Shown here: piece by piece, positions 46,192-55,864 of the stretch | Layout of the letters: each line of letters opens with the position of its first letter | How positions within the stretch are numbered: position 1 is the stretch's first letter | Source of the DNA: Enterobacter dykesii | Lineage (GTDB): Bacteria; Pseudomonadota; Gammaproteobacteria; Enterobacterales; Enterobacteriaceae | Length of the DNA: 64,000 nucleotides | Direction of reading: 5' to 3' | Assembly: GCF_008364625.2 (NCBI RefSeq) | Contig: NZ_CP126604.1 | Span: forward strand, 2,914,001 to 2,978,000 | The notes under the pieces: model-generated | Told to the model about the DNA's origin: nothing | The model's database searches: none | The model's input: the letters and a program-made list of their open reading frames with translations, nothing else | Position numbers and translations under genes: made by a program

Positions 46192-48354
46192 TTATTTGCT
46201 GTCAGATTTATATTCGTACTCGTAATAACCGTAATCCTGGTACCCGGTCGCGCGGCGGAAGATGGAGTTCAGGATCACCCCTTTCACCTCAATCCCGTTC
46301 TGCTCGAAGCGGCTCAGGCTGGTTTCCACCTCTTTCAGGGTGTTCACCGCGTAACGCGCCACCATCAGCGTGGTGCCAGCGTGGCGGCCAACAACCGCTG
46401 CGTCGGTTACGGCCAGAATTGGCGGCGTATCGATCAGCACCAGGTCGTAGTTTTTGCTCGCCCACTCCACCAGTTCGGTGAAGCGTTCGCTCATCAGCAG
46501 CTCGGACGGGTTAGGCGGCACCTGACCGCGTGGGATCAGGTCAAATTTCGGCACCGTTGTGGGTTTCGCGCTCTGGCTGATGTCACCTTTGCCGAGCAGG
46601 ATTTCCGACAGACCGTTCACGTTGTTGGTGCCCAGCAGTTCGTGGGTGTAGCCCTTACGCATATCGCAGTCGATCAGCAGCACGCGCTTGTCGGTCTGGC
46701 TGACCACCGCCGCCAGGTTGGCGCAGACGAAGGTTTTACCGATCGACGGGCTCACGCCGGTTAACATCAGGACGTTGTTTTTGGCCTGCATCATGGCGAA
46801 GTGCAGACTGGTACGCAGGCTGCGGATCGCTTCGATGGCGAGGTCGGTCGGGTTACCCACCGCCAGAAGCTGGCTCTGTTTGTAACGCTTGACGCCCTTG
46901 ATGGTTTTGACGCTGTCACGGGATTTTTGCCACTCGGACAGCGGAATGCTGGCATAGACGTTGATACCGCTCTCTTCCAGCACCTGCGGGCTTTCGATAC
47001 CGCGGTTGAACAGCGAACGCAGCAGCACGCCCACGATGGAGAGCATCAGGCCGAGAATAATGCTGCCGAGAATAATCAGCGCTTTCTTCGGCTTCAGCAC
47101 GCCTGGCTGGGTAATCGCCGGGTCGACGATGCGCACGTCACCGACGGTACTGGCTTCGGTGATTTTCAGCTCCTGCTGCTTGTTCAGCAGCTGCATGTAA
47201 ACCTGCTGTCCGGACTCCACGTCGCGGGTCAAACGCACGATCTCCTGCTGCGTTTTCGGCATCGCGGTCACGCGGTCATTGAGCTTCGCCTTCTCCTCTT
47301 CCAGCGTGCGGCGTTTCTCCAGCAGCGTGCGGTAGGCCGGGTGACGTTTGGTATAAAGCTTGGAAATCTCCGCCTCTTTGAAGGTCAGCTCGTTGAGCTG
47401 CGCGTCAATGTTGACCATCGAATCGAGGACCGATTTCGCCTCCAGCGGCAGGTCAACGGAGTCTTTATCCTGACGATAGGCGTTCAGCTTGTTCTCGGCA
47501 TCATCCAGACGGGCACGCACTTCCGGGAGCTGTTTTGACAGGAACGCCAGGCTTTTCGCCGCTTCTGCCGACTTACGCTCGACGTTCTGCTCAAGGTAGT
47601 TGCGGGTAATGCTGTTCAGGATGTCGCGGATTTGATCCTTATCTTCACCGGTAAAGGTCATGCTCAGCACGCCGGTGTCCTTACCGTTTTCGGTGACGGT
47701 CAGGTTGTTTTGCAGATTGTTAATCATTCCCAGCGTGGAGAATTTGGTGACGGTGAATTCACCTCCCTCCTGTGCGTTGATGGCGCTAACCATCATGCTG
47801 ACGCCGTCTTTGGTCAGCATCTGCCCCACTTCACCGCGGGCGCTAAAACCTGCGTCGCTGGTTAGCTGATACTGTTTCGGGCCAAGCACCGTCAGGGTAA
47901 ACGTCTGATCGGCGGCCCCTTTCGGCAGCACGAAGTCAGTCACTTTCACCGTGTCGTTGCTTCGCCCCATCAGACGATCCCAGCCGGCACCAAAGACTGG
48001 GAAGGTATTTTTGGTGACGGAGATATCGAGCCCGAGGTCGTGAACCGTTTTACCCAGCACCAGGCGTGACTGGATGAGCTGAATTTCGGCGTCGGATGCC
48101 GGCGGCTTGTTCGCCAGCGCGGAACCAATGTCCTGCACCAGCGAGTTGCCGGTATTCTGCTCGATCTGCACCAGCGCGTCGGCGCTGTAGATAGGAGTGG
48201 CGAAGAGCGTGTAGACGACGGCCGCCGCGGCGAACACGGCGGTAATGCCAAGCACCCACCACTTTGCCTCTACAACAGTGCCGACCAGGCGCCCAATATC
48301 AATTTCATCACTGCCCGAAGTCGGGGCGGCAGAAGGTCTTGTTTTTTCTGTCAT
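46192..48354 (-). CDS. wzc: Tyrosine autokinase / polysaccharide co-polymerase Wzc
   Basis: 720 residues from the ATG at 48354, the E. coli length; 12 upstream in-frame residues overlap wzb. Two membrane helices (about 32-52 and 425-445) flank a periplasmic coiled-coil domain. The cytoplasmic kinase has Walker A GVSPSIGKTF, an A' motif LLIDCDMR and LVLIDTPP. A tyrosine cluster (YQDYGYYEYEY) at the C-terminus is the autophosphorylation site. It works with Wza in export and is dephosphorylated by Wzb. Confidence 0.97.
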   Translation of the reverse strand: MTEKTRPSAAPTSGSDEIDIGRLVGTVVEAKWWVLGITAVFAAAAVVYTLFATPIYSADALVQIEQNTGNSLVQDIGSALANKPPASDAEIQLIQSRLVLGKTVHDLGLDISVTKNTFPVFGAGWDRLMGRSNDTVKVTDFVLPKGAADQTFTLTVLGPKQYQLTSDAGFSARGEVGQMLTKDGVSMMVSAINAQEGGEFTVTKFSTLGMINNLQNNLTVTENGKDTGVLSMTFTGEDKDQIRDILNSITRNYLEQNVERKSAEAAKSLAFLSKQLPEVRARLDDAENKLNAYRQDKDSVDLPLEAKSVLDSMVNIDAQLNELTFKEAEISKLYTKRHPAYRTLLEKRRTLEEEKAKLNDRVTAMPKTQQEIVRLTRDVESGQQVYMQLLNKQQELKITEASTVGDVRIVDPAITQPGVLKPKKALIILGSIILGLMLSIVGVLLRSLFNRGIESPQVLEESGINVYASIPLSEWQKSRDSVKTIKGVKRYKQSQLLAVGNPTDLAIEAIRSLRTSLHFAMMQAKNNVLMLTGVSPSIGKTFVCANLAAVVSQTDKRVLLIDCDMRKGYTHELLGTNNVNGLSEILLGKGDISQSAKPTTVPKFDLIPRGQVPPNPSELLMSERFTELVEWASKNYDLVLIDTPPILAVTDAAVVGRHAGTTLMVARYAVNTLKEVETSLSRFEQNGIEVKGVILNSIFRRATGYQDYGYYEYEYKSDSK

Positions 48355-48356
48355 TG

Positions 48357-48800
48357 TTATCCCTGCTGAACTTTCAGTGCCTGCGCCCACTGTTGGGCAG
48401 ACTGGTCAAGTAAGGTGTAAACCGCCTCAAAGGCCTCATGGCTTTTGCGATACGGATCGGGGATTTCACGTTCATTGTCCCAGTGACCAAACAGCATCAC
48501 CTTGCCGCGCATCTCCGGAGCGATATCGCACAGCGCATGAATATGGCGTTTTTCCATAGTCAGGATCAGGTCATACTCGCGGCACATGCGGCCAGTGACC
48601 TGGCGGGCCACGTGGCCGTCGAGAGAGAGGTGATGATCCCGCGCCACGCTCGTTGCGCGCTCATCGGCACCTTTACCGACCAGTGCACCCAGCCCTGCCG
48701 AATCAACGGTCAGTTCGGGCTGGTAGTGTTTCAACAACCGTTCAGCCGTAGGGGAACGGCAAATGTTCCCCACGCATACCACCAGAATTTTGTTAAACAT
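48357..48800 (-). CDS. wzb: Low-molecular-weight protein tyrosine phosphatase Wzb
   Basis: 147 residues. The P-loop C9VGNICR15S (CX5R) and the general acid segment DPYRKS are present. It dephosphorylates Wzc, cycling the export machinery. It lies between wza (6-base gap) and wzc (2-base gap). Confidence 0.97.
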   Translation of the reverse strand: MFNKILVVCVGNICRSPTAERLLKHYQPELTVDSAGLGALVGKGADERATSVARDHHLSLDGHVARQVTGRMCREYDLILTMEKRHIHALCDIAPEMRGKVMLFGHWDNEREIPDPYRKSHEAFEAVYTLLDQSAQQWAQALKVQQG

Positions 48801-48806
48801 CGCGGA

Positions 48807-49946
48807 TTACCAGGTATGAATGTCGCGCGCCGTATCCGTCATGTAGCGAACGCCACTGATGGTTGGCAGCAACTGGTTGATCAGACGGTTCCAGCGGGCA
48901 ACCGGCGCGGTGGTGACGTACACCACATCGTATGGCTGGAGACGGAACTCCGTTGCCATCACCAGAGAGGTCGCATCGGACATATCCAGCTGGTAAATGT
49001 TGGCAATCTTGCCTTTCGCACTGCCCTCACCTTTCAGCGGACGGATAACGAAGATACCGGTCGCGTTAGAGGTCGTCAGATCGATACCTTCAGCATTGCC
49101 CAGCGCTTCGGTCAGCGTCATACCGCTGAAGTCCATTTTGAGGGTGCTCTGTTTCTTCACTTCACCCATCACGAAGACTTTCAGATCGTCATTGCGCGGT
49201 ACGTAGAGAATGTCGCCCGGATAGAGCAGGCGGTTCTGGGTCAGATCGCCGTTTTGCATCAGCGCCTGCAGCGAAATGCGCTGCTCCTTCCCGTTGTGGG
49301 TGAGCACGACGTTGCGCCAGTCGGCGCCGTCGGTTAACCCGCCCGCGGCGTTAATGGCATCCAGTACGGTCAGAGGAACGTTGGTGATGGCCTGCTGGCC
49401 GGATTTATTCACCTGGCCGGAGATATAGGCTTTTTGCGAGCGGAATGCGGCGATATTAACGTCCACCTGCGGATCGGCGATGTACTGCGCTAAGCGGCCG
49501 GTAATATCACTACGGATCTCGGCAAGCGTTTTCCCTGCAACATGGACTTTACCAATGTAGGGATAGAACATGGTGCCATCTGACTGCACCCAGTTACCGG
49601 TGTCGCTTGAGCTACGGTACTGGCCCGCTGGCGTGGTCAGTTCAGGGTGGTCCCAGACGGTCACGTTGATCACGTCACCCGGCCCCACGCGGTACTGGTA
49701 AGACGCAATTTCCTGGTCCAGCGACATATTCGGCTGGGCAACATTCGGACGTGGACGTAATTGCTCGACCAGACGAGGCGTAAGTGGATAAACATTCACC
49801 ATTTTGTCGAGATCAAAATCGGCATCCTGTTGCTTGATCACATCCTTACCCATTGTTGACATATTGCTGCCGGGAAAGACCGTGCAACCACTCATCAAGG
49901 TCACAGACACCAATAATGGCATCAATTTCATTTTGGATTTCATCAT
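48807..49946 (-). CDS. wza: Outer membrane polysaccharide export lipoprotein Wza
   Basis: 379 residues, equal to E. coli Wza. A lipoprotein signal peptide ends in the lipobox LMSGC with Cys21. The Poly_export motif [21 protein letters not shown] and SLBB repeats ([22 protein letters not shown]) are clear, and the C-terminal amphipathic helix forms the octameric outer-membrane pore. It is the first gene of the colanic acid operon. Confidence 0.97.
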   Translation of the reverse strand: MMKSKMKLMPLLVSVTLMSGCTVFPGSNMSTMGKDVIKQQDADFDLDKMVNVYPLTPRLVEQLRPRPNVAQPNMSLDQEIASYQYRVGPGDVINVTVWDHPELTTPAGQYRSSSDTGNWVQSDGTMFYPYIGKVHVAGKTLAEIRSDITGRLAQYIADPQVDVNIAAFRSQKAYISGQVNKSGQQAITNVPLTVLDAINAAGGLTDGADWRNVVLTHNGKEQRISLQALMQNGDLTQNRLLYPGDILYVPRNDDLKVFVMGEVKKQSTLKMDFSGMTLTEALGNAEGIDLTTSNATGIFVIRPLKGEGSAKGKIANIYQLDMSDATSLVMATEFRLQPYDVVYVTTAPVARWNRLINQLLPTISGVRYMTDTARDIHTW

Positions 49947-50125
49947 TGATTATTTATCACTTTGGCAGAGTAATTATCCTGTGCAATTTAAATAAGCTCG
50001 AGTCGTATTGGGTTTCAGCATGCAGTTAATCAAATAGAAATATAACTGGCATCAGTCCTAAAAAAAGCTTATTCATCCATTGGCTATTGACAGAATAATC
50101 GAGGCTGATTCACACGCTTTCAGGC

Positions 50126-50162
50126 ACGCTACCGCCCTTGGCTTTCAGTTACCAATCCACTG
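50126..50162 (-). promoter_or_regulatory. JUMPstart with ops element upstream of wza
   Basis: On the minus strand it starts CAGTGGATTGGTAACTG and ends with GGCGGTAGCGT (50126-50136), followed by GCC. It is the RfaH recruitment signal, about 180 bases ahead of wza in the leader RNA. Confidence 0.93.
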
Positions 50163-50404
50163 ACTAAACAATGCGTTATGGATAGACACCCTCTTGAGCA
50201 AGGTCTTCTGGAAATATATCTGTCGCTTGAGAAACCCAACGGATAATGAATAACCATCTCCTGAAGACCGAACATTAATAGCAACACTGAGATTTAACAT
50301 TTGATGCTGGGAGAATTGTTGCAGCTAACCTAATAGCAGGCAAGGAGACAACAGTCCTAATATCGGTTTTTAAGATTAATATTAAGAGCAAATTTTTGAC
50401 CTTT

Positions 50405-50418
50405 TAGGATTTTCTTTA
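50405..50418 (-). promoter_or_regulatory. Candidate RcsAB box for the colanic acid operon
   Basis: The minus strand reads TAAAGAAAATCCTA, matching 10 of 14 positions of the consensus TAAGAATATTCCTA, with the right half-site intact. It lies upstream of the JUMPstart, where the wza promoter must be. The match is partial, so this is a candidate only. Confidence 0.4.
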
Positions 50419-50639
50419 TATTGACAAAATGAGAGTAAAAAACACCGCCTGCGATATATCTTAAAATGACATCTCTGCAATTAAATATTCGCATTTCGCT
50501 TATTTACACATTATTGAGAATGCTCTCTTTTTTAACCGTCGTATTAAGAGAAATCTCAGCCCGGCATTGCAATTTCCCCCAGCTTTATCCATGATCGAAG
50601 TGTGACATTCGTCATATAACAGAAGGTATTGCTATTACT

Positions 50640-52223
50640 ATGGAATGGATTGCCGATCCCTCAATCTGGGCCGGGCTGGTTACGCTGGTCGTCATCGAGC
50701 TGGTGCTCGGGATTGATAATCTGGTTTTTATCGCCATCCTTGCTGAAAAACTGCCCCCTTCCCAGCGCGACCGCGCGCGCGTAACGGGTCTGCTGCTGGC
50801 GATGGTGATGCGTTTACTGCTGCTGGCCTCTATCTCCTGGCTGGTGACGCTCACTCAGCCTCTGTTCTCCATTCACGGCCTGAGTTTTAGCGCCCGCGAT
50901 CTAATCATGCTCTTCGGCGGGTTGTTTCTGCTGTTCAAAGCCACGGTGGAGCTCAACGAGCGGCTGGAGGGTAAAGACAGCGAGAACCCAACCCAGCGCC
51001 GCGGGGCGAAATTCTGGCCAGTAGTGGCGCAAATTGTGGTGCTGGATGCGGTCTTTTCTCTGGACTCGGTGATCACCGCCGTCGGGATGGTGGACCACCT
51101 TGCGGTGATGATGGCCGCGGTGATCATTGCCATCACGCTGATGGTCATGGCCAGCAAGGCGCTGACCCGCTTTGTGAACAGTCACCCGACCATCGTGATC
51201 CTCTGTCTGAGCTTCCTGCTGATGATTGGCTTTAGCCTGGTGGCCGACGGCTTTGGCTTCCATATTCCGAAAGGCTACCTGTACGCCGCCATCGGCTTCT
51301 CCGTCATGATTGAAGCGCTCAACCAGCTGGCAATATTTAACCGCCGCCGCTTCCTGTCCGCGAATCAGACCCTGCGTCAGCGCACGGCCGACACGGTTAT
51401 GCGCCTGCTAAGCGGTAAGAAAGAGGATGCGGAGCTGGATGCCGAATCCTCCGCCATGCTGGCCGATCACAGCGACGGGCTGATCTTCGACCCGCAGGAA
51501 CGACGGATGATCGAGCGGGTGCTCAATCTGAATCAGCGGACGGTCAGCAGCATCATGACCTCGCGGCATGACATTGAACATATCGACCTGACGGCACCGG
51601 AAGAGCACATTCGCGCCCTGCTGGATAAAAACCAGCACACCCGCGTGGTGGTGACCGGCGGTGAAGAGGAAGAGGAGCTGCTGGGCGTGGTGCACGTTAT
51701 TGACCTGCTCCAGCAGCAGCTGCACGGCGAGGCGCTCAATCTGCGCGTCCTGGTCCGCCAGCCGCTGGTCTTCCCTGAGGGGCTACCGCTGCTTTCCGCC
51801 CTTGAGCAATTCCGTAACGCGCGCACGCACTTTGCCTTTGTGGTGGATGAGTTTGGTTCGGTCGAAGGGCTGGTCACGCTCAGCGACGTCATGGAAACCA
51901 TTGCCGGTAATCTGCCTAACGAGGTGGATGAGATTGACGCCCGCCATGATATTCAGAAAAACGCAGACGGTTCGTGGACGGCTAACGGCCATATGCCGCT
52001 GGAAGACCTGGTGCAATACGTGCCGCTGCCGCTGGATGAAAAACGGGAATATCACACTATCGCCGGTCTGCTAATGGAGTATTTGCAGCGTATCCCGCAG
52101 CCGGGAGAAGAGGTTCAGGTGGGCGACTATCTGCTCAAAACGCTGCAGATTGAAAACCATCGCGTGCAGAAGGTTCAGCTCATTCCGCTGCGGGATGAGG
52201 AAGAGCTGGATTTTGAGGTTTAG
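50640..52223 (+). CDS. yegH: YegH, TerC-family membrane protein with CBS and CorC-type domains
   Basis: 527 residues, the E. coli length. The N-terminal half has about seven membrane helices with acidic membrane motifs ([28 protein letters not shown]) typical of TerC proteins. A CBS pair follows (about 300-420; [35 protein letters not shown]), then a CorC_HlyC transporter-associated domain. The substrate is unknown; metal ion handling is inferred from the families. An AGAAGG site sits somewhat far (about 13 bases) from the ATG. Confidence 0.92.
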   Translation: MEWIADPSIWAGLVTLVVIELVLGIDNLVFIAILAEKLPPSQRDRARVTGLLLAMVMRLLLLASISWLVTLTQPLFSIHGLSFSARDLIMLFGGLFLLFKATVELNERLEGKDSENPTQRRGAKFWPVVAQIVVLDAVFSLDSVITAVGMVDHLAVMMAAVIIAITLMVMASKALTRFVNSHPTIVILCLSFLLMIGFSLVADGFGFHIPKGYLYAAIGFSVMIEALNQLAIFNRRRFLSANQTLRQRTADTVMRLLSGKKEDAELDAESSAMLADHSDGLIFDPQERRMIERVLNLNQRTVSSIMTSRHDIEHIDLTAPEEHIRALLDKNQHTRVVVTGGEEEEELLGVVHVIDLLQQQLHGEALNLRVLVRQPLVFPEGLPLLSALEQFRNARTHFAFVVDEFGSVEGLVTLSDVMETIAGNLPNEVDEIDARHDIQKNADGSWTANGHMPLEDLVQYVPLPLDEKREYHTIAGLLMEYLQRIPQPGEEVQVGDYLLKTLQIENHRVQKVQLIPLRDEEELDFEV

Positions 52224-52229
52224 GTAAAA

Positions 52230-52256
52230 CAAAACGGCAACCCGGTTGCCGTTTTT
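52230..52256. terminator. Bidirectional terminator between yegH and asmA
   Basis: CAAAACGGCAAC pairs with GTTGCCGTTTT(T) around a CCG loop, with A and T runs on the two sides. It lies 6 bases after the yegH stop and also faces the end of asmA. Confidence 0.88.
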
Positions 52257-52266
52257 AGTGTTTGCT

Positions 52267-52299
52267 CCCTCTCCCACGGGAGAAGGCCGGGATGAGGGC
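52267..52299. repeat. CCCTCTCCC-type intergenic palindrome
   Basis: CCCTCTCCC, then GGGAGAAGGCCGGGATGAGGG. It is an imperfect relative of the palindrome between wzc and wcaA. Sequences of this type are common between genes in enterobacteria. Confidence 0.65.
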
Positions 52300-52332
52300 A
52301 TCAGGCCGCAACGCTACCCGGCGCAACGGACA

Positions 52333-54183
52333 TCAAAGCTTATCCAGCAGCTTCTTCACGTCCTTACCGTCCTGTGAATCTTTATTGCGATCCGCCCAGC
52401 CGCTAAGCCGACGTTTCGCTTCATCCTGCAGATGCTTGCGCAGGATCTGATCCACCTGCAGGCTGTAATTCAGAGCCTGCCATTTGCCGTATACGGTCAG
52501 CGGGACCGGCGTCTCTTTCAGGAAGTCGATGAGCTTGCTTTCACCCTGCCAGCCGGAAAGTACCCGCACGTTAAAGCGCGTATCCGCCGTCTCTTTCACC
52601 AGATCCAGCTTACCTTCACCGGTCATTGATAACAGTGAAGAGGCACCCTGCATCCGGTCGAGTGTAAGTTGCCCGTTGTCCAGCGTCAGGTCCGTGGTGA
52701 AGCTGTCGAGGCGCGTGGCGCTGTCGTAGTTATCCTGGGCCTTCACATCGCTGCTGCGCTCAACCGCCTGCTGCACCAGCTGCTGGAAGTTAAGCCCTTC
52801 CATACGGGAATTTCTCAGCTCAAGATGCGCCTGCCCCTGCCACTCGCGGCGGAAAGCATCTGCATCAATTTTCGTCCCTGAGAAGTCACCCGCGAGCGTC
52901 AACTGCCCCGTCAGGGATATCGGATAGTTAAACGCGTTCAGGATGGTGCCTATCTCAACGTTGTCGAGACGCGGCTGGAATTCGGCACTGGCAACGTCTT
53001 TACGGACATCCAGCGTGCCGGGCAGCGAGAGGTTCCCTGCGCCCATCTTTCCGCTCAGCTCGGAGATCACCAGCAAACCGTTATGGTTAAACATCTGGCT
53101 GCTCACGTCGGTAAAATCAATGCCGCGCCAGCGCAGGCTATTGGCTTTCAGCAGAATATCCGCCGTGAATCCGCGCAGGGCGTTATAGTCAGGCTGATCG
53201 AGATTAGACGAGATAACCGGACGTGATGCCGGTGCCTGGCTTTGCCCCGTCTGGGCGGCATCGCTATCCGTGGCGCTGGCCGGCAGAGGCGGCAGCAGGT
53301 TTTCCAGATTGAGCTTGTCAAACTGCAGATTCAGCACCCACTTCGGCTTCTCTTCGAGCGTGACGCTCGCCTGCCCCTTCAGGCTACTGTCATTTGCCTG
53401 CAGGTTGAGATTATCCAGCTCCAGCTGCTTTTGTTCTTCGCGCCACACGGCCTGCAGCGTTCCCTGCCCGGTTATCCCCTGGGTGGGGAGATCGGCACCC
53501 ATCAGCTGCCAGCTCAACTGCTGGATGTCGGCCGTCAGTTGATGCGGGTAGTCCGAGGCGTTCACATTAGCATTCAGCGACAGGGTCAAATCGCGCTGAT
53601 CGCGGTTTACGCGCCCGCTAAATTCCAGCGACGCAAGATGGTGAGCATCCTGTTCCATCTGCAGGTTAATGTTGCGAATGGTCACCTGCTCCTGGTGCTC
53701 ATGCTGGAAAACCAACACGCTGTCGGCAACTTTCAGCTTGCCGATATCAAAGGACCAGCCGGTATCAGACGGTTCATCAGGCAGGGTATTTTCGCGCGGC
53801 GCAACCGGCGCACTGGCATCACGCACGGCTTCGGTTTGCGGGGTGAGCTGAATCACCGCGCCTTTTAGCATCACCTGCTTAACCTGCAGCTGATGGGAAA
53901 TGAGCGGGATCAGCGCCACATCAAGGCGCATGTTGTCTGCGGACACCAGCGGCTGGGCCGCCCCCGGTGCCATGAGGGACATGCGGCCAGAGAGAATGCT
54001 GAGCTGCGGCCAGACGTGCCAGCGCAGCGGCCCGTCAAGCTTCAGTTGATAACCACTGCGCGCCTCGACCTGCCGCACCATATAAGCGCGGAAATCGTTG
54101 GGATTAACCAGCAGAACCAACGCCGAAAGGCCAGCCACCAGCACCACCAGCAAAATCATCAGCGTCGTCAGAACTCTTCTCAT
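52333..54183 (-). CDS. asmA: AsmA family outer membrane assembly/lipid transport-related protein
   Basis: 616 residues (E. coli 617). One N-terminal membrane helix (about 5-25) is followed by a large periplasmic domain rich in beta strands, with the AsmA N-terminal domain start NPNDFRAYMVRQVEARSGY. AsmA-like proteins are linked to phospholipid traffic and outer membrane protein assembly. It is probably co-transcribed with dcd upstream, 22 bases away. Confidence 0.95.
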   Translation of the reverse strand: MRRVLTTLMILLVVLVAGLSALVLLVNPNDFRAYMVRQVEARSGYQLKLDGPLRWHVWPQLSILSGRMSLMAPGAAQPLVSADNMRLDVALIPLISHQLQVKQVMLKGAVIQLTPQTEAVRDASAPVAPRENTLPDEPSDTGWSFDIGKLKVADSVLVFQHEHQEQVTIRNINLQMEQDAHHLASLEFSGRVNRDQRDLTLSLNANVNASDYPHQLTADIQQLSWQLMGADLPTQGITGQGTLQAVWREEQKQLELDNLNLQANDSSLKGQASVTLEEKPKWVLNLQFDKLNLENLLPPLPASATDSDAAQTGQSQAPASRPVISSNLDQPDYNALRGFTADILLKANSLRWRGIDFTDVSSQMFNHNGLLVISELSGKMGAGNLSLPGTLDVRKDVASAEFQPRLDNVEIGTILNAFNYPISLTGQLTLAGDFSGTKIDADAFRREWQGQAHLELRNSRMEGLNFQQLVQQAVERSSDVKAQDNYDSATRLDSFTTDLTLDNGQLTLDRMQGASSLLSMTGEGKLDLVKETADTRFNVRVLSGWQGESKLIDFLKETPVPLTVYGKWQALNYSLQVDQILRKHLQDEAKRRLSGWADRNKDSQDGKDVKKLLDKL

Positions 54184-54205
54184 GGCATCCTCAATGGACT
54201 AACGA

Positions 54206-54787
54206 TCAGTCTTTATCAATACGGCTGGCAACCGCGCCCTGCTGGTCGCGATATTTTGCGTCCTGTCGACGGTTATAAGGACGATCTGCCGGGCCTGACA
54301 GCGGTTCAAAGCTCAACGCGCCGATCATCATGCCCGGGCGCAGCGCCAGCGGCAATTTACCGGCATTGAAGAATTCCAGCACGATACGCCCCGACCAGCC
54401 TGGATCGATACGGTGCGCGGTCACGTGAACCATCAGCCCCAGTCTCGCCAGCGAAGAACGGCCATCAAGCCAGCCGACCAGGTCCGGAGGCAGGGTGACG
54501 GATTCAAACGTCACCGCCAGGGCCAGTTCACCCGGATGCAGATAAAAAGCTTCGCCTTCATCGATAACGATTTCGTCACTCATCACGCGATCGAGCGCGG
54601 CGCTGACTTCGTCCTTCGGCCCGCTGAGGTCAATGAACGGTGCGGTATGGCCACTAAAGGTGCGGAATTTATTCCCCAAGCGGACATCAACGGTCACGCC
54701 ATTGATACGCTCAACAGGTGGGCGTGGGGTAATAGATAAACGGCCTTCATCCAGCCAGGCTTCTATATCGCGATCACAAAGACGCAT
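54206..54787 (-). CDS. dcd: dCTP deaminase
   Basis: Converts dCTP to dUTP, the main route to dTTP in enterobacteria. From the ATG at 54787 it has 193 residues, the E. coli length, starting [17 protein letters not shown]; an AGGAGA ribosome site confirms this start. The active-site segment [11 protein letters not shown] holds the catalytic Glu, and [10 protein letters not shown] the substrate-binding residues. Confidence 0.97.
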   Translation of the reverse strand: MRLCDRDIEAWLDEGRLSITPRPPVERINGVTVDVRLGNKFRTFSGHTAPFIDLSGPKDEVSAALDRVMSDEIVIDEGEAFYLHPGELALAVTFESVTLPPDLVGWLDGRSSLARLGLMVHVTAHRIDPGWSGRIVLEFFNAGKLPLALRPGMMIGALSFEPLSGPADRPYNRRQDAKYRDQQGAVASRIDKD

Positions 54788-54811
54788 GCCAATTTCTCCT
54801 TTCATGCATCG

Positions 54812-54839
54812 TACCCTGAGGCGGTAAGCGCTCAGGGTA
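54812..54839. repeat. Hairpin between udk and dcd
   Basis: TACCCTGAG (54812-54820) pairs with CTCAGGGTA (54831-54839). There is no T run. It lies between the udk stop and the dcd start and may be a weak terminator or processing site. Confidence 0.55.
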
Positions 54840-54878
54840 AAACCAGGTTATCTCTGAACGGTACACAATTCACGCGGC

Positions 54879-55520
54879 TTATTCAAAAAACTGGCTGATT
54901 TTCGCTTTTAAGATATCAATAGCAATGCGGTTTTTACCCCCGCGCGGCACGATGATATCGGCGTATTGTTTGGATGGCTCAATAAACTGCAGGAACATCG
55001 GGCGAACCGTTTTCTGATACTGCGCCATGACGGAGTCCATCGAACGGCCTCGTTCATTCACGTCACGCTTGATGCGGCGCATCAGGCAGATATCCAGCGG
55101 GGTATCAACGAAAATCGAGAAATTCATGGATTCACGCAGGCGGGCGTCGGTCAGGAGCAGGATGCCTTCAAGGATAATGACCTTTTTCGGCTCGATGCGG
55201 ATGGTTTCCTGCGTGCGGGTGTGTTCTACATAACTGTAAACGGGCAGCTCAATCGCCTGGCCGCTCTTAAGCGCTTCTAAATGCTGGAACAGCAAGCTGT
55301 GATCCATTGCATTTGGGTGGTCATAATTGGTTTTGACGCGCTCTTCCATCGACAGATGGGATTGATCTTTGTAATAGCTGTCTTCGGGAATGACGCCGAT
55401 ATGCTCATCACCTACTTGTTCACGCAGTTCGCGATAAAGCGTACTGGCAATTAGACTTTTACCTGAAGCCGATGCGCCGGCGATGCCTATAATGACGCAC
55501 TGATGAGACTTATCAGTCAT
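54879..55520 (-). CDS. udk: Uridine kinase
   Basis: Phosphorylates uridine and cytidine with GTP/ATP. 213 residues with the P-loop GASASGKS at 15-22 and the [12 protein letters not shown] lid region. It is the E. coli length, next to dcd as in E. coli. Pyrimidine salvage. Confidence 0.96.
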   Translation of the reverse strand: MTDKSHQCVIIGIAGASASGKSLIASTLYRELREQVGDEHIGVIPEDSYYKDQSHLSMEERVKTNYDHPNAMDHSLLFQHLEALKSGQAIELPVYSYVEHTRTQETIRIEPKKVIILEGILLLTDARLRESMNFSIFVDTPLDICLMRRIKRDVNERGRSMDSVMAQYQKTVRPMFLQFIEPSKQYADIIVPRGGKNRIAIDILKAKISQFFE

Positions 55521-55864
55521 AAATTTAGCGACCTGATTAACCTGGATGTTAAGGAAGGACGACGCCGGAGCGTCAAACGCGGCAATTATAGGGATTTCGC
55601 GGGCGTGATACCAGTCGAATGCACAGGTTCTGCGAGACTGGCCGAAAAGTGACGTTTTATTCCCTGAGTGAAATTTAAATGAACGTTTTTTCAGCGTTTA
55701 ACCGTTTTTTTCTCACGGAGCCTCTATTTAATAAGTCTGTGGTGTCAAATTCTGAGCGGTCACCATATGAATTGTAAATTGTTTGTACTAGCATAAACCA
55801 AATTATCAAATTCACGCGTTCGGACATCTTCCCTGACGGCATGGCGTCTCTGGATAAAGCGGTA
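55521..55864. other. Interval between divergent udk and yegE
   Basis: 344 bases without a supportable gene. It must hold both promoters. The half next to yegE is AT-rich. I saw no clear operator or small RNA. Confidence 0.6.

Larger units (their letters stand above)
49947..50639. other. Long non-coding interval between wza and yegH
   Basis: 693 bases without a supportable gene. AT-rich overall. It holds the colanic acid leader with a JUMPstart/ops element and a candidate RcsAB box, and the divergent yegH upstream region. No transfer RNA or recognisable small RNA was seen. Confidence 0.8.

Noticed and set aside
52285..52330. Second REP unit next to the palindrome after yegH
   Set aside because: GCATCAGGCCGCAACGC... 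looks REP-like but I could not find a matching inverted half, so it was not annotated.
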